64,000 nt of DNA from Chaetorhynchus papuensis (lineage: Eukaryota; Chordata; Aves; Passeriformes; Rhipiduridae), in assembly GCA_013396525.1 (NCBI GenBank), contig VWYX01000207.1, positions 1,018,504 through 1,082,503 on the forward strand. Direction: 5' to 3'. The notes below the pieces were generated by a model. It was not told where the DNA came from. It worked only from the letters and a program-made list of their open reading frames with translations, and did no database searches. Shown here piece after piece: positions 1-41,270 of the stretch (position 1 is the first letter of the stretch; every line of letters begins with the position of its first letter). The translations under genes were made by a program, and so were the position numbers.

Positions 1-107
1 CTAATGAGATCCCTGACTCTGGCAAATACTTGAATTAAAAGCACTGGGAATAGCTGACAAAATTTTACGTAGTAACATCTAACCAAGTGTTGACGAGAAC
101 TCAACAT

Positions 108-630
108 GAGCTGGGTGGTGAGACCCCACCTGCAGAGCTGCCTCCAGGCCTGGGGGCCACTGTAAGGACATGGTACAGGGGGAGCAGGTCCAGAGGAGGC
201 CACAAAATTGCTCCAGGGACAGAAGCACCGACCCCTATGGGGACAGGCTGGGAGAGCTGGGGCCGCTCAGCCTGGAGAAGCTTTTGTGGAGACCCCACAG
301 GGACCCTCAATAACTGAAGGGGGTCTGCAGGGAAGCCAGAGAGGGACCCTTTGTCAGGAACCAGAGTGGCAGGACAGGGAGGAATGGCTTCAAACTGAGA
401 GTAGGTTTAGATTTGATGTTAAGGAGAAATTCTTCCCTGTGAGGTGCTGAGGCCCTGGCACAGGGTGCCCAGAGAAGCTGTGGCTGCCCCATCCCTGGAA
501 GTGTCCAAGGCCAGGTTGGGCAGGGCTTGGAGCAACCTGGGATAGTGGAAGGTGTCCCTGCCCATGGCAGAGGGGTTGGAATGAAAGGATTTGTAAGGTC
601 CCTTCCAACCCAAACCATTCTATGGTTCTA
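108..630 (+). mobile_element. CR1 LINE fragment (3' end)
   Basis: 5'-truncated CR1 from GGTGAGACCCCACCTG through GAGGCCCTGGCACAGGGTGCCCAGAG to the tail CAAACCATTCTATGGTTCTA. It lies downstream of CDC5L in the opposite orientation. Confidence 0.88.
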
Positions 631-1209
631 AGTATAGTCTGACTAAACAGTACTCAGATGAAGATTTTGGATTAAATTTAGGAAATTCTCAAAGAATAGG
701 AAGCAGTGCACTCCTGCCTTTCCCTAATTCCATCCTTACCCTTCAGGACAAAGCAATGAGACAATTAAATCCTGTTGAGATGTGGTGAAAGGAGAGGAGG
801 GGCAAATATGGAGCTTCTTTCCCATCCCACACCATGGGTAACAAAGCAGATGATTTATAAAAATTAATACTTAGAAAATTTAACAGTACATTTTCTGCTG
901 AAATCTATGGTTCCACCAGGCCATGCTGAGTGAATTTATAAAACTTACCCCTACCCTGTTCCAGGATGGAGAGATTATGCCAGTATGACCATTAGAGCAC
1001 CTGGATAAAGCTGGGAGTGTTTATTCACATGCACAGAGAAGAGTTGGAAACATGGTATTTATTACCTGGACAACAACCATCCTGCACAGGTAATTCCTAT
1101 TACTAATTAGTCATGGAAAATAAAGGCAGCAACAGGGGGAAGAGCAGACCACAAACACAAAGGAGGGCTGGGACACGTGAAGACTCGATTTTAGTTAAAA
1201 GACAGACAT

Positions 1210-1594
1210 TATAACTTCATTGTTTTTTAACATTCCAGGTTTATTCAAAAGACATTATTCATTTTATTTTATGCAGGTATGTATCTTACAGGTCTTAAGA
1301 CTGATAAAATACTAGGAATGATGTGATAACCCTAGCAAATGAAGACATGGCTAAAATCATACCAGCGTGATTTTTCTTTTCTTTCAATAAAATTTGGACA
1401 TTTCAATCCCATTTTTAACACTGGCCAGAGCTATTCATACCTAGAGCATTTGGAATAGTCCATTGAGGGAACAAAACTTGACAAGATGCAAACAGCAGAC
1501 TACACTTGATTTCTGCAACTGCTGGCAAAAGCTGCTGGAGAAGTATCTGCACACTTTAAAAATGTTACATCAGTGACAGACGGAATTTTGTGCT
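1210..1594 (-). other. CDC5L: CDC5L 3'UTR with poly(A) signals
   Basis: Two AATAAA hexamers on the minus strand, at 1263-1268 and 1240-1245, lie about 330-355 bases past the stop. Cleavage about 20 bases after the second would give a 3'UTR near 375 nt. A longer transcript cannot be excluded, because further AATAAA-like sites occur near 1020-1060. Confidence 0.55.
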
Positions 1595-32048
<30,454 letters not shown>

Positions 32049-32187
32049 CTTGGCGGCAAAGGGAGGGGGGTCGAACCCCTGGAGCGAGAGAGCGGAGAGA
32101 GGACGGAAGCACCGTTCGCCTTAGCGGGGCCGGCCGAGACCGCGCACGGTCGCCCTCAGCGGCGGCGGGTGCTCTGCCAGAATAGCG

Positions 32188-32286
32188 GGAAGCGGGTCCG
32201 GCGGCTTTCCCAGGGAAGCGGGACCGGCGGCTTTTCCAAGGGAAGTGAGGCCGCTGCTCCTCCAGGGAAGCGGGTCTGGCCGCTCC
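32188..32286. repeat. Four-copy ~26-bp tandem array in the CDC5L promoter
   Basis: Four imperfect units begin with GGAAG at 32188, 32214, 32241 and 32266. Units 1 and 2 differ mainly by one base and a short indel; units 3 and 4 are more diverged. Each carries a GGAAGCGG or GGAAGTGAGG core, the kind of sequence ETS-family factors bind. The binding role is inference. Confidence 0.7.
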
Positions 32287-32554
32287 GCGCATGCGCAGCG
32301 CGTCCCCGCGCGTCCTGAGGCGGCGCTCCGCGCTGGCGCCACCTGCCGGCCGGAGGAGCGCACGGCGCAGGGGCCCGGCGACACCGAACGGAGGAACTGG
32401 GCTTGCATTAAACTCCTTCAAATTTCCCCAAGGGACGCAAATAAGGGAGGAAAGGGACAGCGGAAGGAAATCACATCTCCTCAATGTTACGTTTAGAGGG
32501 TATTTTGTTAATTTCAGGAAAAAAATCCGTGCATTTATGTACGGAATAAGTTCT

Positions 32555-32750
32555 TGGCTGTGAGGGTGCTGAGGCCCTGGCACAGGGTGCCCAGAGAAGC
32601 TGTGGCTGCCCCTGGATTCCTCGAAGTGTCCAAGGCCAGGTTGGACAGGGCTTGGAGCAGCCTGGGAGAGTGGAAAGTGTCCCTGCCCGTGGCAGGGGGT
32701 GGAACAAGATAATCTTTAATCTGAATGCAAAACTATTCTATGATTCTACA
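32555..32750 (+). mobile_element. CR1 LINE fragment
   Basis: GTGAGGGTGCTGAGGCCCTG to the tail AACTATTCTATGATTCTAC. It lies about 150 bases beyond the CDC5L CpG island. Confidence 0.87.
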
Positions 32751-32781
32751 AGAGGGCAACATTCATAGTGCATTTGCACAT

Positions 32782-32813
32782 TCACACTCACACACACACA
32801 CACACACACACAC
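32782..32813. repeat. CA microsatellite
   Basis: CACACT then an uninterrupted CA run of about 12 units, just past the tail of the preceding CR1. Confidence 0.95.
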
Positions 32814-33799
32814 TAAAGGAGTGTGTACAAGTCACATACCTGAATTTGGGAAACTTTCACAGGTAAGTACTCATGTCAGATACCTTTGCACCTTCTTAAC
32901 AGGTGAAGGGTTGAGTCTCAAGGAGTGGGGATATCAGCCCTGGAACCATCATTGTCATTCAGCTGTGGTCCCCCAGGTATATCCAACCTGGAAATTTTGT
33001 GGCTCAGAGAGGCCCCACTCAGAGCCATGTGCTGGTCTCAGCTCACTGCAGTCTGGAGAGCTCAGAGGGTCTAAGTACCACTGCTTAGAGAGTCACAACA
33101 GACTTGGCTTTGCTCATAGCAATTTTCCACCCTGGCCTCAGTTCAGGTCGGTAACTTTCTTTGAAAGTTCAAAACCAAAAACCTGGGTGGGTAATCAGGC
33201 AAGAAAAGTAAGTTCCCAAGGCTGTTAAAAACTAGGGCTCCTTAACCAGCACTAGTCCCTGGGAGCAGACAGTGTTTCTGATAAGCTCAAGATAAGCTCA
33301 GCCCAGCTCATCAAGGCCAAGGCCTAATGAGCATTTCTGAGACCACAGTGTACCCCAAACAGGAGGATGCACCACCACACCCTACAGGTCGGACTCACTA
33401 CTATTCATTTATGTCACCTCCTGTTTAACTTTTATTCACTTATTCAGCAGACGCACAGCAGGTAAAATGATAGCCTTTTGCTCCATTTGTTTGTTTCATT
33501 ACATTTCCCTGCTTTGTCCAAATTCACGATATGTTCATGAAGAAAACTATGCAAACTTTCTTGGTTTAAATAGGAAACTTCAGGTTCATGATTATGATTC
33601 AGGAAAGGCTTTGATTTTTGTTTAAAGTATGCAGAAATAAAAAATATTACACTTTTAGGTACCACAAAAAAAAATAATAGCTCGTCTTATTTGAAACTGA
33701 ATATGCCTCTATCTTTAAATTTCACTGACTTAGCAGACTGAGAATACCTCTGAAATCCCAAAAGTCCAGGGCAGTGCATAAGGAACAGAGAGCAACATC

Positions 33800-35884
33800 A
33801 GGAGTCATTAAACTGTTTTTATTAGAGGCAGTGACCAGGAATAACTATTTTTACAAAATCATCAAGCTCCAGCTGAAAATACCTTCTTGTTATTACTTAC
33901 AACTTGAAGAAACTTATATTTACAAACTCTTTCAAAAATTTACTGGAGTTTATTTCTCCCCCTAAACCAGGCTCCCTTCATCAGCATTGTACACCCATTT
34001 TTAAACAACTGTTCTTCTCTATCAGATTTAGCCTTAATAGTCTCATCTGATAAAGAGGCTTACATATCTTTAATTTTTGTTTCCTCTTTGTACCTGCTCT
34101 TTTCAAAAAAATTATCAGAATTGTACAGTAACGCAGGTAAAAACTCCTCCAACCTTGAGTAACCATAAATATTTACCAGAAATGCTTTTCTTCCTTCATA
34201 CAGGATAACATTCTTCTTTGTCACAACTGGATCAGGTGGCTTCAAAATGTGAATTGCTCATCTGTAACCACCATAGTTCAGGCACAGATATTTACTTTTC
34301 TGACTTTACTGAAGCTGTGAAGAACTGGATCACTTGAGTATCTCTGGTGATCTGGCCTTAAATACATGCATCTATCCATGAGTTTCAATCCATTCTTGGA
34401 AAATTGTGTTCCAAATGGCAGAATGGCCGCAGGAGTTCTGAAGAAAAGCCCCTGCTCAGGCAGGGCCACCCAGACCTGGTTGTTCAGGATCACATCCAGA
34501 TGGTTTTAAATAGCCCCAAAGAGGGGAACACCACTCCCTCTCTGGGCAGCCCTTCCCAACCTGTCTCTGACAATTCCAGAAAGCCTCTACAATACATTAT
34601 CTGTGTCCCTACAGAAAGGCACACATCCAGGAGCAGTAAAAAAAGCACTGAGTTCCACATTTACACTCTCTAAATTAAACCACAGGTTTGTTCTGCTGCT
34701 CCATGGACTGAGCCGTAGCATTGGGACAGTCTGCACCAGCCCTTTGCTGTTGTCTTTCCTCACACAAGGGGATAACACACTGTTATTAAAACCACTTATC
34801 ACACTCAAGAGTTCCTGGCATTGTGTAACAGCAAAACAAACAAAGATTTGTCTAGATTTGAACATAAATTGGAAGCAGCATCCATCTGGGTTCACCATAC
34901 CCTGCACCAACTGCTGCATAGAACAATAGTTCTTACACATGGTATTTTAGACTAACAGTAAAGTTATTAAACAAAATGAACAGTTTCAGATGCTGCTAAT
35001 ATTTTCAATTTAACTAAACAGCATTCACAATTATTGGCAACTGCTCTTTTTGACAGAAGTTATTTGAAAAGTGTATCATCTATTTTAACAAACAACATAG
35101 TAACTATCAACCTGAGAAAAGGTAAGGCATTTCATACTAGATTAATATTGGACATTCACATAAAATTGAAGATTTAAAGATCCTCAGTATCATAAAATAT
35201 ATGTTTCAGGACATTACCATTTCTGTCAGACTACTCAAAAAATTATCAAAACTACGGACAAGGTAACTGCTTAACATCTTATACATACAGGCATATGGAA
35301 AACATTTTCATGTCACAATTACCCAGTGATGATGTGTATTTTGTTTCTGTAATTTTGTGAGATACTATTTTTTTCTCTTACAAGTATTGCAAAAGCACCT
35401 GGGAGTAAAGGAGGCAACTTCCAGCAGATGGGAGGTAGCATTAAGCCTCCAGATACACTGGTAATTTTTATATGAAAAGTTATTACTATAAAATATAACA
35501 TGCCCTTCCTTCCCCCCCTTTAAACATTCTTTCAGTTAGAAAAGAGATTTTTTTCTTACAAAATTTTTACAAGAATGTAAGTGGTGCAGAGTAACTGTTT
35601 AAACACAGATGAACACTGGCCAAATCCTAACTGACCTCCATTGAAGCAGTTACTCAGGAATGAAAAAGCGTCTCCAAGATCTTCAGCACAGCCTGTGCTA
35701 GAACTGATGTTCTCAGAAACACCTGCAGCAAACCAGTACCCCAAGTTTTACCCTCTAGACCAAAATGCTGGATGCATCCATTATCAGCCACCGTTCTGGG
35801 CACAGCAAAGGAACGTAAAGCCACGAAGAACTTCAGGACATGCAAACCTCTCCAGAACCAAGCGCCAACTTCCAATTCTCAGCC
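33800..35884 (-). other. Probable 3'UTR of the zinc-finger gene and downstream sequence
   Basis: AT-rich sequence after the stop. Minus-strand AATAAA hexamers at 33949-33954 and 33818-33823 would give a 3'UTR of about 1.9-2.1 kb. A degraded CR1 fragment lies inside at 34447-34580. No nearer hexamer was seen, but variant signals could be used. Confidence 0.4.
34447..34580 (-). mobile_element. Degraded CR1 fragment
   Basis: CCCCTGCTCAGGCAGGGCCA, then CATCCAGATGG and CTCTCTGGGCAGCCC, matching an internal part of reverse-oriented CR1; both ends are lost. Confidence 0.7.
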
Positions 35885-38532
35885 TCACATTCCAAGCTTG
35901 TGCTGCCGCTTATGCTTCTCCAGCAGTTTTTTGGTGGGCAGCACCACATTACACTTTGCACACTTGTACTTCTTTTTGTGCGTTTTTATGTGCTTTTGGA
36001 AAGCATGTTTATCCACCGTGGAGTATCTGCACCTCCTGCACTGCAGCTTGAGGTGAGTCAGCAAGTGGCGCTTGAGGTGGCTGGAGGTGCGGAAAGCCAG
36101 GGAGCACTGCCCGCACTGGAACGGCTTCTCTCCCGTGTGGATCCTCAGGTGGAGCTTCAGGTTCCCATTGTGGGCTGTGCAATAGCCACACTCCTCACAT
36201 CTGTACGTCTTGACAGGCAGCCCCTTGTGCTCGTAGAGGCAGCCAGGAGAGGAGCTTCCCTCCCCGGTGTGTGAAGCCAAGTGCCGTTTCAAGGACAGCC
36301 ATTTGTTGGTCGAGTAGTCACAGCTTGTGCACTTGAAAAGCCCCACGTTCAAATGTGTGAGTCTGTGCCTTTTCAGGTGACTGGAAGTACGGAACTTCTT
36401 CTGACAAATGGTGCAGCTGTAGGGCTTCTCACCTGTGTGAGTTCTGATGTGGAGTTCCAGGTTGCCTAAAATGCTAGTAGCGTAGGTGCACTCTGCACAC
36501 TGATAGAATGGTGGCTGAATTTGTGCTTGCACATCATTTGCTGTGCCCCTCTGAACACCTCGCTGAACTCCACAGACTTCTGAACCAAGCAAGGAGCTGT
36601 TTGAGCCTTTGCAGGAATCAAAATCCCCTTCTGGATATGTGCCTCCGTGGATTTCACGATGCAATTCAAGATTCTCTAAACACCTCTCTACAAAGAGGCA
36701 ACTTCCAAACTCCTGTGCATTCTTCACATGAAGAAGGCTGTGTTTCTGCAAATGGTTTGAAGTTTTAAATGCCTCATTGCACTCTTTACACACAAATGGT
36801 CTTTCATCCGTATGTAACTTTAGGTGCAGCCTGAAGTTGTTAGGAACAGCAGTAACATAACTGCAGTGCTGGCACCTGTATGTCTGGAATGTATTTAAAT
36901 TGGAAGGACACGTATCCTCCAAGTTTTCCACAAAGTTATGATATGAAGCAGCATCTTGCACTTGTGAATGAGAGGCTTCTGATTTGAAGAAAGGTTCCTC
37001 TTTGTAAGTGGCAGCGTCCATCTGATAAGAAGTCTGTGGAACTTCTGATCTATTCCCAGTAACAGCCAGGCTGTTGCTTTCATGGCTGTTTTCAAGCAAT
37101 TTCTTTCCAGGGCATATTTTCTTATTGACCCACACATCACCTGCTTGCTCAAACGCTACTTCTGAAGCCAGGATGCCCCCACCCAGACAATCATTTTCTG
37201 TACCAAAAAGAGACTGAGAAACATGGCCCTGAGAATCACCATCAGCTTTGTGTATTTTGCTTTTACAGTACTTACTACTCTGACTTGTGTAACCATTAGC
37301 CTTTAACTGTTCATGAAATTTCTTGTGAAAGCTGAGGTGTCCTTTAGTGTAGAACACCAGGTTACATTCATCACATGTGTAGTTCTTTAGAGGTCTTTCA
37401 GTTCTCTTTCTCCCACTCAGGCAGCTGGGTTGCTGTCCTTGGCACACTTCTGTCCCTGCATGTATCTTCCTGTGCCTCTCCAACCCTGAGGTGCTGGTGA
37501 ATGCTGCCTGGCAGAGCTCACAGGAATATGGTTTATCCCCCGTGTGGACATGGCTGTGCCTCACCATGCTCGCAAAATACAATGAGAAAAAGGTGCAGAA
37601 CCTGCACTGGTAGAGCTTGTAGCCAGCATGCCAGTACATGTGATTTAACAGGTAGGATAAGCTGCTGCAGGAGTAATCACACTGAGGGCACCGGTAAGGT
37701 GGTCTCTCCTTGTGTCCCTTCACGTGATGAATAAAACTCCTAGGATTTGATGAAGCAAAGAAACAAATTCTGCAGGAAAAGCTAACTGGCACATCTAGAT
37801 GTGTAAAGTCCCTTTCAATTTTAATGAAAAATTTCTTGTATTTGCTTTCTTTTTTCTTGGTCTCAGATTCTCCTTCTTCAGATCCTTTCTGCCTCCCTTT
37901 TCTTGCATTTATTCTATTTTTTCTCGCCTTTTGCGACCTAGCAATCTTCTTATGAAATTTAAGGTGATTCTTAAGATTGAAAGAAAAGAAAAAAGTTCTT
38001 TTACAAAAGCAGCATTTATGTATTTTTTTATCTTTATGAGCTGAATAAATATGTTTCTTCAGGTGCACACTGCATTTATACACAGAACTACAAAACCTGC
38101 ACTTGAAACTCCATCTTTCATTCTCCTTTGTAGAAGAAGATGTTTTAGGAAGAGGTGTGATGGTCACACTATCATTCAGCCATGTTAAACCTTCTTGCTG
38201 GCTCTGGAATTCTTTTGGGCTTGCATGAGAAGAAACAACTTTTTGTTGCTGGTATCTTTTCTTAGGGAATGGTGTTAACATCTTGTAAATATGCTCTCCA
38301 GTAGTATTTGATTCAGCAGAAGTGAAAGCATTTGTCTCAGGTCTCCCTACATCTTCTAGAAGTACTTTAAAAGTAGGAGAACATCCATTAAGAAATGGAT
38401 CAGAACAATTATAGGTAAATTTCTCTTCTTCTTTCAAGCCATTTTCCAAAAGAGAACTTGGAGTTTCATCTTCAGATTTGCTTACTTTCCTGTTATCAAT
38501 TTCATTATCTCCATTCTGTGAGGAATCAGGAT
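35885..38532 (-). CDS. Zinc-finger gene exon 3 (all fingers, stop)
   Basis: Residues 229-1110 in a single 2.6-kb exon that carries every finger, a common arrangement for C2H2 genes. Acceptor CTTGTAG at 38533. The upstream in-frame ATG at 38581 is intronic and is not taken as the start. The protein ends KRQHKLGM just after the last finger. The segment between fingers 7 and 8 (about residues 636-780) is low-complexity and probably disordered. Confidence 0.92.
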
Positions 38533-40095
38533 CTACAAGGAGATATAAAAAATCACATTTCATACAATCACAAATATTCATGATTAATTCGTAGTAATAA
38601 TTCCAAATTGCCTAAAAACTTGACTGTTCTTCATTACTTCTGCTTCCTTATTATTTCCCTCTCTCCACTTTTTTTCCCTAATGCCTCTCTTCATGCCACC
38701 CTCTGCCCCCAACATTTAAATGCTGTTCCTAGTTAGAAGCCTCCTTCCTTCCCACTGTCTATTTTCACTCAAGGCTCTGAATTTCACAGAACAACACTGC
38801 ATCCAGTTTTTAACAAAACAGCTTTATGCCACAATTCCTATCAAAGTACTGGCACACAACTTTGCTAATCCTCCATTCTCACGAATACAATGCTTTTTCT
38901 GCGTTGAGAATATTTCCCTGATGAAAGGCCACCCTTCTGCTATTGCAGGAGAAAGAAAAAGTACCAACTTCTTGTAATTTCACTACCTTTCACAGGAGTC
39001 TGTGAAAGAACTGAGTATACTCCAGGCAGTATTTTCCTTCTGCTGCATTTATTAATCTAACTTGAAATGTTTACTCTAAAAGAAATAGGTTTCATAGCAT
39101 TTCTATACAATTTCTTATTTCAAAAACTTGAGATTTACCATATTTTACCATATTTCTTAAACGCTTGCACTAATCTTATTAATACATTACCTTCCATTTT
39201 AACAATTATCTCAAATTCCTTGTGGATTTCTGGTTGTGTCTGTGGAGTGCTGTCAAAAGGAACAGTTACAACACTGACAGGTTCTTCCTCATGTTTGGGA
39301 ACCACCACCAATGTCCACGATCTGCTCGTCTCGACAGCGTCAGCTCTGTCCCTATCAGCAGAGGACAGGAGAGGAGGAATCTTCTGAAAGCCATCACTAC
39401 CACCACAATATTCTCCACTGCTGTATCTGATGATCTCTGGAAGCTCTGTTTTGCAAGATGATGTAGGTAACATGCAATTTTGACCGTATTTATCCGTGCC
39501 TGCATCACACCCATCACCTGAAGATAATTTTGATGTGTTACACACACTCTCAGCAAAAAATTTATCCTCAGAGTACTTAATACAATTATCTTCATTTGAA
39601 ACAGTTCTGTTTGCATCCCAACTGCCTGCACTGCTACTGCCGTTTGAATGTTCCACTTCATTTTTTAGGCAAAGGCTGTTGTTTAATTTAAACTCCTGCT
39701 CCACCTCGGCAATGGACACTTCCTGGTCCTTATCATCATCCTGGAGAAAATCTTCATCGCTCAGCACAAAGACAGTGATCGGCAGCACAGTCTCAAACAC
39801 GTCCGGTTCTGCGAGCAGAAGGAGACACAAATTATCTCAATTACAAAATAAAACCCCTAAAGCACCGCGTCCACCATAATCCACACAGACGCCCAGCGCG
39901 CATGCGCACACCCCGGCGGGCCCAGCAGACTCTCCCCTTCCCGCCGTTCCCGCTTTCCGCGGTCGCTCGGGCACCGCCGCTCCCGCGGGAGCCGCGCTGG
40001 GTCCCCGCCGAGGCCAGCGGGCACCTACCGCTGTCTGCGGCCGGCTGCGGGATTCCCTCCGCGGCCGGCTGCGACACTCCCGCCTCCGTCGGCAT
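35885..40095 (-). CDS. Multi-C2H2 zinc-finger protein (3 exons, 1110 aa)
   Basis: Exons 40029-40095, 39191-39808 and 35885-38532 join with matching phases to 3333 nt (1110 aa). Residues 23-370 are acidic and Ser/Thr-rich, without a KRAB, SCAN or BTB domain. Intact C2H2 fingers start at about residues 373, 402, 482, 510, 538, 566, 615, 782, 810, 907, 935, 963, 1007, 1035, 1060 and 1086; a decayed finger lies at about 840-857. A basic stretch at about 423-445 (KARKNRINARKGRQKG) may be a nuclear localisation signal. Some links are canonical TGEKP, others TGDKP or TDERP. DNA binding and transcriptional control in the nucleus are inferred from the fold. Fingers 8-16 are three copies of a three-finger module. 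The start is the only in-frame ATG ahead of the exon 1 donor and lies in a CpG island. I do not recognise the orthologue; it is not ZFX, ZFP64 or CTCF as I remember them. Confidence 0.86.
38533..39190 (-). other. Zinc-finger gene intron 2
   Basis: 658-base AT-rich intron with GT-AG ends; no repeat or RNA gene seen. Confidence 0.8.
39191..39808 (-). CDS. Zinc-finger gene exon 2 (acidic N-terminal region)
   Basis: Residues 23-228 plus one base. It begins EPDVFETVLPITVFVLSDED and has several Asp/Glu-rich runs (DEDFLQDDDKDQE) and Cys residues without finger spacing. Acceptor CTCGCAG, donor GTAATG. It may be an activation or cofactor-binding region; this is inference from composition only. Confidence 0.85.
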
Positions 40096-40270
40096 CTCCC
40101 GGCCCGTCCGTCCCCGCGCCGGACTCGAACCAGCGGCCCTGCGCGCCTGCGCAGCGGGCGGAGGGTGGTACTCCTGCCGCCGCCTCCTGATTTGGGGGAG
40201 AGGCGGGGGGCGCGGCCTGAGGAGCGTGTGGGGGGAGCGCCGCGCTCTGAGGCTTTCCGGTGTGGGTTAA
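39880..40270 (-). promoter_or_regulatory. CpG island and promoter of the zinc-finger gene
   Basis: Dense CpG and GC sequence from intron 1 (39880) through exon 1 to about 40270, falling abruptly to AT-rich DNA at 40270. No TATA box is evident. It contains two ATGCGCA stretches (39901-39907 and, on the opposite strand, near 40150) that resemble the NRF1-type GCGCATGCGC core; that reading is tentative. Confidence 0.6.
40029..40095 (-). CDS. Zinc-finger gene exon 1
   Basis: Residues 1-22 plus the first base of codon 23 (MPTEAGVSQPAAEGIPQPAA then DS). It contains a short imperfect peptide repeat, SQPAAEGIPQPAAD. Donor GTAGGT at 40028. The GC-rich context and short length make this the least certain exon, but the phase fits exon 2 exactly. 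Confidence 0.75.
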
Positions 40271-40702
40271 AATCAGTTTTAAACCTGCTTCGAAGTGGTT
40301 TAAAAACTGCGTTTAATCACCCAGCTAGGCCAGGGTGTCCCCAGTCCGTCCTGGGCGGAACTGTTCGAATGTTCTGCGAAACCTATTCCCTGTTCAAACA
40401 ATTTTGATTGGTTGTTAATTCTTTTGCTGTAAAATTAGATTTCAGCTAATACCGATCAGACTCTTAAGATCGGAATTGTGCCAACAATAAAGCCCTCCCT
40501 CGCTGGGGACAGAAAGAATCAAAGAATAATCGCAGGCAGAAGTCACAAAATTTATGGAAACACAAAACAGCACCATTGTTTTCATCCTTCTCTCCTTGGC
40601 TGTTCAGGCTGAAAATGGAAAATGTATGAACCTGCGTGCATACACATTTATAGGTATAGAGATGTAGGTCTTTATATACATATAGAAATTTATATACATG
40701 GA

Positions 40703-40780
40703 CGGCACCCATGGCAGGGTGGTTGAAATGAAATAGTCTTTGAGGTCCCTTTCAACAAAAAACATTCTGTGATTTTGTGA
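40703..40780 (+). mobile_element. CR1 tail, left half of a tail-to-tail pair
   Basis: CCCATGGCAGGGTGGTTGAA to AACATTCTGTGATTTTGTGA. The next CR1 begins in the opposite orientation at the following base. Confidence 0.78.
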
Positions 40781-41270
40781 GTTGGGGCTGGAAGGGCCCC
40801 CAGTCCAACCCCCCTGCCAAGGCAGGACCACGTGGAGCAGGTGACACGGGGACGCGCCCAGGTGGGTTTGGAATGTCTCCAGAGAGGGACAATTCACAAA
40901 ATCCCTGGGCAGCCTGCTCCAGTGCTCTGCCACCCTCAACATAAAGAAGCTCTTCCTCATGTCTAGGTGGAACTTGTTGTGTTTCATTTTATGGCCATTC
41001 CTCCTTGTCCTGTCGCTGGGCACCACTGTAAAGTGCCTGGCACCATCCTCCTGGCACCCATCTTGGAGATACTTGCATAGATTGTTGACATCCCCTCTCA
41101 GTCTTCTCCAGACTAATCAGGCCCAGCTCCTGCAGTCTCTCCTCAGAAGAAAGATGCTTCAGATGCCTCATCATCTTTGTGGCCTCCACTGGACCTTCTC
41201 TAGTAGTTCCTTGTCCTCCTGCCTAGGATCTCCCTGGCTCCCAGCACCCTGTTCCTGACAGTACTTAATC
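40781..41270 (-). mobile_element. CR1 LINE fragment, right half of a tail-to-tail pair
   Basis: GTTGGGGCTGGAAGGGCCCC at the 3' end, then AAGAAGCTCTTCCTCATGTC, CATTCCTCCTTGTCCTGTCG and CAGTCTCTCCTCAGAAGAAA. About 490 bases; the right end is diverged. Confidence 0.84.

Larger units (their letters stand above)
32400..33800. other. Intergenic DNA between CDC5L and the zinc-finger gene
   Basis: Contains a CR1 fragment (32555-32750), a CA microsatellite (32782-32813) and otherwise unremarkable sequence. Two GATAAGCTCA copies stand 12 bases apart at 33280-33301. No gene is supported. Confidence 0.65.

Noticed and set aside
33280..33301. Pair of GATAAGCTCA motifs as a GATA-factor element
   Set aside because: Two 10-base copies can arise by simple duplication; nothing else supports a regulatory role.
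35840..36274. 144-codon plus-strand open frame
   Set aside because: Antisense shadow of the finger-coding exon.
38533..38581. Upstream ATG extending the finger exon by 16 codons
   Set aside because: It lies before a good splice acceptor (CTTGTAG at 38533), and the phase joins exactly to exon 2.
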